A stretch of 64,000 nt of DNA. Origin: Streptomyces adelaidensis (GTDB lineage Bacteria; Actinomycetota; Actinomycetes; Streptomycetales; Streptomycetaceae). Below the pieces are notes generated by a model that was given only the letters and a program-made list of their open reading frames with translations, ran no database searches and was not told the origin of the DNA. How positions within the stretch are numbered: the stretch's first letter is position 1; each line of letters opens with the position of its first letter. Position numbers and translations under genes: made by a program. The stretch lies in contig NZ_JAEMUX010000010.1 of NCBI RefSeq assembly GCF_016598475.1, forward strand, positions 1 through 64,000. The letters run 5' to 3'. Shown here piece by piece: positions 56,158 to 64,000 of the stretch.

Positions 56158-56904
56158 TCACGCGTCGATCAGCGCCTGACGAGGCTCTCCCGGCGGTCCG
56201 GACTCGCGCCGGGCCGCCGCGCGGCGCAGCAGAAGCGTGGCGCCGGAGCCGAGGAGGAGACCCAGGCCCAGGGCAGGTATCGCCCATCGGGCTCGGTCGG
56301 TCAGGCCGGTCGGGTCGGAGGTGTTCGCGGCCGAGTCGTCGGTCGTCGTCCCGCCGGTGTCGGCCCGGGCCTCGGCCGACGAGCCGGCCGACGGCAGCTC
56401 GCCCCGCGCCGGGCTGCCGGGGGCCTGTCCCATGACACCGAGCCCGGTGAGCAGATTCCGCAGCCACTCCGGTTGCTTCGCCCTGTGCCACACGCCGCTG
56501 TCCGACGCGGCGGTGTCCTCCCCGACGTCCAGCGTCGTGTGGATCCAGATGTCCCCGCTGTCGGGCACGCCCGCGTACACCCGGTCCACTCGCCAAGGCG
56601 TCACGTCATGGACCATCCACGTCACATTGACCATGTCGGTGACCTTCTCCCATATCTCCTCCTCTCCCCACTCCGGCGGCTCCTCCCGGCTCCGGCCGAG
56701 CTCGGAGCCCGCGGCGAGAAGCTGCTCCAGGCGGCCGTACTCCTCCTGTGTGCCGTACAGCGAGGCCGTCCGCTGGTCGGTCGGCGAGGCCAGCAGCACG
56801 CTCGTCGGTCCGCCGGCCGCCGAGGGCGGTGCCCCCAGCAGGAGCAGGGCCAGAGCTGTGAGCAACGCGCCCACCATCGCCGTCAGTTGTCGCAGTCCAC
56901 GCAT
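56158..56904 (-). CDS. exported membrane-anchored protein of the ECF regulon
   Basis: A 248-residue protein with a signal peptide at about 1-30 (LTAMVGALLTALALLLLGA), an extracellular domain at about 35-185 (TDQRTASLYGTQEEYGRLEQLL, VDRVYAGVPDSGDIWIHTTL), a Thr/Asp-rich linker and a C-terminal membrane helix at about 205-228 followed by Arg-rich residues. No named domain. Its promoter carries the same 33-base ECF box pattern as the sigma gene, so it is a likely direct target. ATG 56904. Confidence 0.8.
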   Translation of the reverse strand: MRGLRQLTAMVGALLTALALLLLGAPPSAAGGPTSVLLASPTDQRTASLYGTQEEYGRLEQLLAAGSELGRSREEPPEWGEEEIWEKVTDMVNVTWMVHDVTPWRVDRVYAGVPDSGDIWIHTTLDVGEDTAASDSGVWHRAKQPEWLRNLLTGLGVMGQAPGSPARGELPSAGSSAEARADTGGTTTDDSAANTSDPTGLTDRARWAIPALGLGLLLGSGATLLLRRAAARRESGPPGEPRQALIDA

Positions 56905-56959
56905 CCGACACCCCCCGATCGATCCCGGTGCGGCCCTCCCGCACTCACGGTGTCACTTC

Positions 56960-56992
56960 TGGTACACCGCCCGAACCGCCGGGGTTCCCACC
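56960..56992 (-). promoter_or_regulatory. ECF sigma promoter box (target gene)
   Basis: On the minus strand GGTGGGAACC, 10 variable bases, then GGGCGGTGTACCA. Both conserved blocks and the spacing are identical to the box before the sigma gene. The leader to ATG 56904 is about 50 bases. Confidence 0.8.
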
Positions 56993-57026
56993 GCGGCGAG
57001 ACCGATTTCGAGTCCGCCCCACAGCC

Positions 57027-57963
57027 CTACGACCTGGGCTTCGCCGACCCCACCGACTCCATCGACTCCACCGACACCGCCGACTCCGCGATCTCCCGCG
57101 CCCGTGTCCTCGACTCCACGCCCTCCAGCCGCAGCGTGAACTCGTCGTCGTGCACCCACAGCAGGGTGGGCCCCGCGGTGCGCTCGGAGCGGGTGAAGCG
57201 GGAGCCGTCCTCGGAGGTCATCCAGAAGCGCAGGAGGTGCGGCTCGGGGAACCACAGCGCCTCGTACGGGACCCCGCTCAGCTCGACCCACTCCATCTGC
57301 CGCTCGCCCGCCACCGTCTTGGCGAACTCGGGCGCCAGCCGGGCCGCGTACTCGTCGAGCCGGACGGTGCCGCCCCGCTCGGTCCAACAGAGAGTGACGA
57401 CGAAGCGGTCCTTCGGGGCGCGGGTCACGGACACGGCGTCCGGAGCGCCCAGCGCGCCCGGCACGAGCGGAGCGAACCCCGCCCGCCGCTCGGCCTCGGC
57501 GAGCGGGACCGGGTCCGGGCAGCCCGGTACCCCCGCCCCGGGCGAGGGCGTCGCCGACGGGTCGTACCGCACCTCGACCCCGCCGAAGTGGAACCAGTCG
57601 GCCACCGCCGCCCGCACCGGAGGGGTGAGGACGAGGGCCGCGAGCAGCCCGCAGAGCGCGGCGGTCAGCACGCGCCAGTGGAGCCGGGCCCGCCGGCGCA
57701 CCGCGCGCAGCCACGCCCCGAACCCCGGCGGCTCGGCCACCGGGGTCGGCACCCGCTCGGCGAGTATCTGCCGCAGGACTCGCTCGACCATGGTCTCGGC
57801 CCCGTCGTCCCCGTCGGCCCCCGGCCGGTCCAGCGACCGCCCGAGCGCCCGCAACTCCTCGGGCAACCGGACCTCGCGACTGCCACCCTCCGTAACCTTG
57901 CCATTCCCGCTCCGGTCCCGGCCCGGGCCCCTATCCAGGCACCCGTGCCCGTCCTCGTCCCGC

Positions 57964-57977
<14 letters not shown>
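57027..57977 (-). CDS. probable anti-sigma factor (single-pass membrane)
   Basis: A 316-residue protein. The cytoplasmic part is about 1-105 and contains LPEELRALGRSLDR and ERVLRQILAERV. A membrane helix lies at about 112-132 (WRVLTAALCGLLAALVLTPP), followed by an extracellular domain of about 180 residues with DEYAARLAPEFAKTV and LLWVHDDEFTLRLEG. The start overlaps the sigma gene end by 14 bases, the usual sigma/anti-sigma layout; no zinc HxxxCxxC motif is seen, so it is not a classical ZAS protein. ATG 57977 has GGGAGGGGG upstream. Confidence 0.75.
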
Positions 57978-59725
<1,748 letters not shown>

Positions 59726-59982
59726 GCCGCACCACCCCGCACCCGAGCGCCGATCGCACCACCGATCGCACCACCGACAGCGCCGCACATCACTCCTGCT
59801 GCGCCTGCCCGGAACACCGCCGTGGCCGTACAGTCGATAGCCGGTGCCGTGCCCCCGCACGGCCCGCGCGACCCGTACGACACGTGCGGTCCGCACCAAC
59901 ACGACGGTCGTACGCCGCAGGAGACGTACGACCGACAACGCCACACGACGAGACAACGCATGACACGACGACAGGAGACGAC

Positions 59983-60564
59983 GTGGGGACCGTAACGATC
60001 GGTGTGTCGATCGCGGTCCTGGAGCCCCACGGCAGCCGGCTCCAGGAGCTGCGCGCGGGCTTCGGTGACGCCGCGGCCCACGGCATCCCCACCCATGTCA
60101 CGCTGCTGCCGCCGACTGAGGTCGAGGACGTCGAGCTGCCGGCGATCGAGGCGCACCTCGCCGAGGTCGCCGCCGCCGGACGGCCCTTCCCGATGCGGCT
60201 GTCCGGCACAGGAACCTTCCGCCCGCTGTCGCCCGTCGTGTTCGTGCGGGTGGTCGACGGCGCCGAGGCCTGTACCTGGCTGCAGAAGCAGGTCCGGGAC
60301 GCCTCTGGTCCGGTCGCGCGCGAGCTGAACTTCCCGTACCACCCGCATGTCACCGTGGCGCACGGCATCTCCGAGGAGGCGATGGACCGGGCGTTCGAGG
60401 AGCTCGCCGAGTACGAGGCGGAGTGGCCCTGCACCGGGTTCGCGCTCTACGAGCAGGGCGCCGACGGGGTCTGGCGCAAGCTCCGCGAGTTCGCCTTCGG
60501 CGGACCCGCCGTCCCGCCCCAGGCGGGGGCGCCGGTGGGGGATACGACGCTTCCGGCGCACTGA
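59983..60564 (+). CDS. 2'-5' RNA ligase family protein (2H phosphoesterase)
   Basis: A 193-residue 2H-superfamily protein with two HxT motifs, His38-Val-Thr40 (THVTLLPPTEV) and His122-Val-Thr124 (HPHVTVAHG), spaced as in bacterial LigT/ThpR-like proteins. It probably acts on 2'-5' or cyclic phosphodiester bonds; the substrate is unknown. GTG 59983 has AGGAG 10 bases upstream. The intergenic part 59726-59982 shows no gene. Confidence 0.87.
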   Translation: MGTVTIGVSIAVLEPHGSRLQELRAGFGDAAAHGIPTHVTLLPPTEVEDVELPAIEAHLAEVAAAGRPFPMRLSGTGTFRPLSPVVFVRVVDGAEACTWLQKQVRDASGPVARELNFPYHPHVTVAHGISEEAMDRAFEELAEYEAEWPCTGFALYEQGADGVWRKLREFAFGGPAVPPQAGAPVGDTTLPAH

Positions 60565-60691
60565 CCCCATGGCGTGTCGCTGAGGGAGGGGTGAAGGGGC
60601 GCGGTTCACGGGCGCGGTCGGATGTGGTTGCTCGCGCCGTTCCCCACGCCCCCTACGGGGCGCTGACTTCCCTGCTCCCTGCTCCCCGCGG

Positions 60692-61447
60692 CTACAGCGG
60701 CAGGCGGCGGAACACCGTCCTCGGCAGGTGCCTCAGCGCTGCCATCACCCACCGCATCGCCCCCGGCACCCACACCGTCTCCGACCGGCGTCGCAGGCCC
60801 AGTTCGATGGCCACCGCCACCGCCTCGGGGGTCGTCGCGAGCGGGCCCGCCGTCAGGCCGGTGGTCATGCTCGTGCGGACGAAGCCGGGGCGTACGAGCA
60901 TGACGTGGACGCCGGTGTTGTGGAGGGCGTCGCCGAGGCCCTGGGTGAAGGTGTCCAGGCCGGCCTTGCTGGAGCCGTAGATGAAGTTGGAGCGGCGGGC
61001 GCGCTCGGCGGCGACGGAGGACAGGACGACGAGCGAGCCGTGGCCCTGCGCCTGGAGGGCCCGTCCGCAGACCAGGGCGGCCGAGACGGCGCCCGTGTAG
61101 TTGGTCTGGGCGACGCGCGCGGCGGACACCGGGTCGCGTTCGTCGTTCGCCTGGTCGCCCAGTACGCCGAAGGCGAGGAGGACCATGTCGATGTCGCCCT
61201 CGGCGAAGACCTTGCCGAGGATCGCCTCGTGGGACTCGGAGCCGAGGGCGTCGAAGGTGATGGTGTGGGTCTCGGCGCCGAGGCCGCGCAGGTGGACGGC
61301 CGCGTTCTCCAGGTCGGGCGACGGGCGTCCCGCCAGCCACACCGTGCGGGTGCGGCGGGCGATCATTCGGCGGGCGGTGGCGAGCGCGATGTCCGACGTG
61401 CCGCCGAGGATCAGCAGGGACTGGGGGGTGCCGAAGGCGTCCTTCAT
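60692..61447 (-). CDS. dprE2: decaprenylphospho-beta-D-erythro-pentofuranosid-2-ulose 2-reductase
   Basis: A 251-residue SDR enzyme. It has SLLILGGTSDIALATARR as nucleotide loop, VVLSSVAAERARRSNFIYGSSKAG with the Tyr-x3-Lys pair, and VRPGFVRTSMT. DprE2 reduces the keto-sugar lipid made by DprE1 to decaprenylphosphoryl-arabinose (established in mycobacteria). It lies directly downstream of the dprE1-like gene. In this window dprE1 is broken. ATG 61447. Confidence 0.88.
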   Translation of the reverse strand: MKDAFGTPQSLLILGGTSDIALATARRMIARRTRTVWLAGRPSPDLENAAVHLRGLGAETHTITFDALGSESHEAILGKVFAEGDIDMVLLAFGVLGDQANDERDPVSAARVAQTNYTGAVSAALVCGRALQAQGHGSLVVLSSVAAERARRSNFIYGSSKAGLDTFTQGLGDALHNTGVHVMLVRPGFVRTSMTTGLTAGPLATTPEAVAVAIELGLRRRSETVWVPGAMRWVMAALRHLPRTVFRRLPL

Positions 61448-61487
61448 GACAGCTCCTGGGTGTGGGGACAGGGGTTTCTGTGGGGGC

Positions 61488-62652
61488 CTACAGGGCGAGA
61501 CGGCGGGCCAGGTCCGAGACGAAGACACCGCGCGGATCCAACTCGCGGCGCAGTGCACGGAATTCGGGGAGCCGGTGGTACATCGCGGCCAGTAGCTCGG
61601 GGCGCAGACGGGCGTCCTTCGCGAGGTAGACGCAGCCGTCGGCCGCCGCGACCTCCTCGTCGAGGGTGTCCAGGAAGGCGCCGAGGCCGGGCAGGCCCGC
61701 CGGGATGTCCAGGGCCAGGGTCCAGCCGGGCATCGGGAAGGACAGCCAGCCCGGGCCGCCCGCGCCGAACCGCTTCAGGACGGCGAGGAAGGAGGGGCAG
61801 CGGCGCGCCGTGGTGAATCGCCCTCCACGCGCGCGCGTGCGCCACGTTCCACGGGCCGCCGCCGCTACCACCGCTTCCAGGCGTGCGTGGTCGCCGCGGG
61901 TCAGTACCGCGCGGCCCGTCGCCGTGCCCCTGACGAGCAGGTCGATCCAGGCGACGGAGTAGCGGTGGTAGCGGCCGGTGGTGGTGAGGCGGGCGAGGAG
62001 GTCGTCGAGGTCGCGGGCGCGTTCCGGTGGTGACGGACATCCAGGACGTCTCGACGGGGAGGAGCCGTACGGTCGCGGTGAGGATGAAGCCGGTCAGGCC
62101 CATGCCACCGGCCGTGGCGTCGAAGAGCGGGGTGCCGGGGCCGACCGTGCGGATCTCGCCGTCCGCCGTCAGCAGTTCGAGGGACAGCACATGGCGGGCG
62201 AACGACCCGGAGACGTGGTGGTTCTTGCCGTGGATGTCGGCCGCGATGGCACCGCCCACGGTCACCTGGCGGGTCCCCGGGCTCACCGGTACGAACCAGC
62301 CCAGGGGGAGCAGGACCTTCATCAGCCGGTGCAGGGAGACGCCCGCGTCGCACAGGACGGTGCCGCCGGTCGCGTCGATGGCGTGCACCCGGTCGAGGCC
62401 CGTCATGTCGAGCACGGCCCCGCCCGCGTTCTGCGCCGCGTCCCCGTACGCCCGCCCCAGCCCCCTGGCGATCCCGCCGCGCGCCCCGCACGCCCGTACG
62501 GCCGCCGCGGCGCCCGCGTACGTACGCGGGCGGATCAGCCGGGCGGCGGGGGCGGTGCGGCCCCAGCCGGTGACGAGGGTGATGCGGCCCGGGGAAGGAA
62601 GCGGGGGCGAGAGCGAGGGGGTCGGGGAGGTTGCGGCGGCGTCGGCTGGCAT
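61488..62652 (-). pseudogene. dprE1: dprE1-like FAD oxidase, frameshifted and internally shortened
   Basis: From ATG 62652 the sequence follows an FAD-linked decaprenylphosphoryl-ribose oxidase: TLVTGWGRTAPAARLIRP, GGIARGLGRAYGDAAQNAGG (FAD loop), PGTRQVTVGGAIAADIHGKNHH. After SWMSVTT the frame shifts by one extra base at about 62024-62025. In the new frame it continues ERARDLDDLLARLTTTG to LTRGDHARLE, then jumps to CPSFLAVLKRFGAGGPGW with roughly 75 residues of the family missing (about 61800-61880). The end FVSDLARRLAL is normal. As written it cannot make a complete enzyme; decay and assembly error are both possible. Confidence 0.8.
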
Positions 62653-62795
62653 GCCCGCGACCGTATCGCCGTGTATACGGATGAATCGGGTGTACCGGCA
62701 CGGCTGCGCTGTCCCCTCACCGAAATGGGTGATCAATGGGATGTCGTTCAAGATTGCCGGAATTCCCGCACGGTCGCCTAGAAGAGTGGCATCGC

Positions 62796-63275
62796 ATGGA
62801 TGAAGTTGACGTCGTCGGCGGTGTGCGCGGTATGGACCGGAGACCGCTCTCCGCTCTCCGCGCCCATGCTGCGGCCCCGCGTGTCGCCGCCGCGCGCGGC
62901 CTGCCCTGGGCGGGCGAACAGGCTTGCTCTGGCTGGCGGCCGGCCTCACGGGCGCCGCCGTCGACCGGCGACGACGCGGCGTCTGGCTGCACGGCACGGC
63001 CCTGACCGCCGGGGCGCACCTGGCCGGCATGGGCGTCAAAAGGGTCGTACGACGGCCGCGTCCCGCCCACGTCGAGCCCCTCGTCCGCACCGCCGGACGG
63101 CACTCCTTCCCCAGCTCGCACGCCAGTTCGGCGGCAGTGGCGGTTGCCGTCGTGGCGTACGGCGCGCCGCGGACCCCGCTCGTGCTGCCCGCCACCGCCC
63201 CGCTCGCCGCCGCTATGGGCCTCTCCCGGCTGGTGGCCGGCGTGCACTACCCGTTCGACGTGGCGGCGGGAGTAC
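62796..63275 (+). pseudogene. PAP2 family phosphatase, frameshifted and lacking its 3' end
   Basis: ATG 62796 opens MDEVDVVGG to GLPWAGEQA, then a one-base loss near 62920-62924 moves the frame. Downstream all three PAP2 motifs appear in one frame: KRVVRRPRP, SFPSSHASS and SRLVAGVHYPFDVAAG. After VAAG the reading frame runs on without a stop into the next gene, so the family's usual C-terminus is missing. Near dprE1/dprE2 it may be the decaprenylphosphoryl-5-phosphoribose phosphatase equivalent (Rv3807c-like; inference). Confidence 0.75.
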
Positions 63276-63329
63276 GTCCCCAACGGGTACTCGGCATCGG
63301 TCACCTACAACTGGGGCAGAGTTCGGATC

Positions 63330-64000
63330 ATGGACTGGCTGAAGAAACTTCCCGGGGTCGGTCCCCTGGTCGAGCGCCTGATGACCACGCACGCGTGGCG
63401 GTCGTACGAACGGCTGGAGCGGGTGAAGTGGACGCGGCTGGCCGCGGCGATGACCTTCATCAGCTTCCTGGCGCTGTTCCCGCTGCTGACCGTGGCCGCG
63501 GCCGTCGCCGCGGCGACCCTGAGCAAGGGCGGGCAGCAGGAACTGGAGGACCGGCTCGCCGAGCAGGTGCCCGGTATCTCCGACCAACTCGACATCGCGG
63601 GCCTCGTCGACAACGCCGGCACGGTCGGGATCATCGCCGGCGCTCTGCTGCTCCTCACCGGCATCGGCTGGGTCGGCGAGATGCGCGGCTGCCTGCGCGC
63701 GGTCTGGGAGAAGCCGGACCCCGACGAGAACCCCGTCCTCGCCAAGGCCAAGGACGCGGGTGTCCTCGTCGGCCTCGGCGGCGCCGTCCTCGTCTCGCTG
63801 GCCGCCTCCACCGTCGCCTCCGCGGCCGTGGGCCGGATCGCCGACGAACTAGGCATCGACCGCGACGGCTGGGGAGGCATCCTCCTGCGCGTCGCCGCCT
63901 TCGCCGTCGCCGTCCTCGCCGACTTCCTGCTCCTCCTCTACGTCCTGACCCTGCTCCCCGGCGTCCAGCCGCCCCGCCGCCGCCTCGTCGTCGCCGCCCT
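63330..64000 (+). CDS. YihY/BrkB family membrane protein, cut by window end
   Basis: The first 223 residues of a BrkB/YihY family protein. It starts MDWLKKLPGVGPLVERLM, then WTRLAAAMTFISFLALFPLLT (first helix), a helical stretch, GIIAGALLLLTGIGWVGEMR, and further helices to the end. Function is unknown despite the old ribonuclease BN name. ATG 63330 is chosen by family similarity; the ribosome site is weak and the upstream region is disturbed by the broken PAP2 gene. The C-terminus lies outside the window. Confidence 0.88.
   Translation, partial: MDWLKKLPGVGPLVERLMTTHAWRSYERLERVKWTRLAAAMTFISFLALFPLLTVAAAVAAATLSKGGQQELEDRLAEQVPGISDQLDIAGLVDNAGTVGIIAGALLLLTGIGWVGEMRGCLRAVWEKPDPDENPVLAKAKDAGVLVGLGGAVLVSLAASTVASAAVGRIADELGIDRDGWGGILLRVAAFAVAVLADFLLLLYVLTLLPGVQPPRRRLVVAA

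Overview
The window is about 64 kb of very GC-rich chromosomal DNA. Strong third-position G/C bias, GTG and TTG starts, translational overlaps (ATGA, GTGA) and many secreted or membrane proteins with cell-wall domains all point to a Streptomyces chromosome core. From memory, the order pcrA, icmB, sucCD, purN-purH, folD, mdh, glyA, trpS matches the conserved core of S. coelicolor around SCO4790-SCO4846. No tRNA, rRNA, insertion sequence, prophage or CRISPR array was seen.

Layout. 0-9 kb: a broken DUF4429 gene, a membrane protein with an IPT-like C-terminus, a DHFR-like reductase, DoxX, then a PspC envelope-stress module in which a LiaF-like PspC protein diverges from a PspC histidine kinase and LuxR-type regulator. 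9-18.5 kb: two NlpC/P60 hydrolases, one behind a ydaO-type c-di-AMP riboswitch; the PcrA/UvrD helicase with a DNA-damage type promoter; an M23 peptidase; a lipase; icmB. 19-27 kb: a divergent five-gene island of SWIM zinc finger, DUF5691, MoxR AAA+, DUF5682 and VWA proteins. 27-38.8 kb: a secreted Pro-rich protein, a repeat-rich scrambled reading frame, sucCD, a sigma-like membrane protein, a PerM/DUF6350 protein and purNH. 39-45 kb: two Ser/Thr kinases (one with a peptidoglycan-binding ectodomain, one coupled to an FHA gene), an M23 peptidase and a small membrane protein. 45-52 kb: folD, DUF3017, two paralogous membrane-anchored HTH proteins flanking a secreted peptidoglycan-binding protein, and mdh. 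52-64 kb: a MarR-GNAT fusion, a lipoprotein plus glutathionylspermidine-synthase-like pair, glyA behind a ZTP riboswitch, an ECF sigma locus, trpS, a 2'-5' RNA ligase-like protein, dprE2, broken dprE1 and PAP2 phosphatase genes, and a BrkB-family gene cut by the window end.

The most notable signal is the 19-27 kb island. It combines the protein families of the uncharacterised E. coli yehL-M-P-Q cluster. Its shared 133-bp divergent promoter region carries two inverted copies of TTGTCAGTG; the SWIM-side copy is followed after 8 bp by TAnnnT, the actinobacterial RecA-NDp (PafBC-type) DNA-damage promoter. The same promoter type lies just upstream of pcrA, so an inducible, DNA-damage-linked MoxR-VWA system is predicted.

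Other regulatory signals are an ECF promoter box repeated exactly at two places in the sigma locus, a perfect inverted repeat at the mdh start site, and a CRP-like site upstream of sucC. At least three genes are frameshifted, mostly at short G or C runs. This could be real decay or sequence error, and affected entries are marked.
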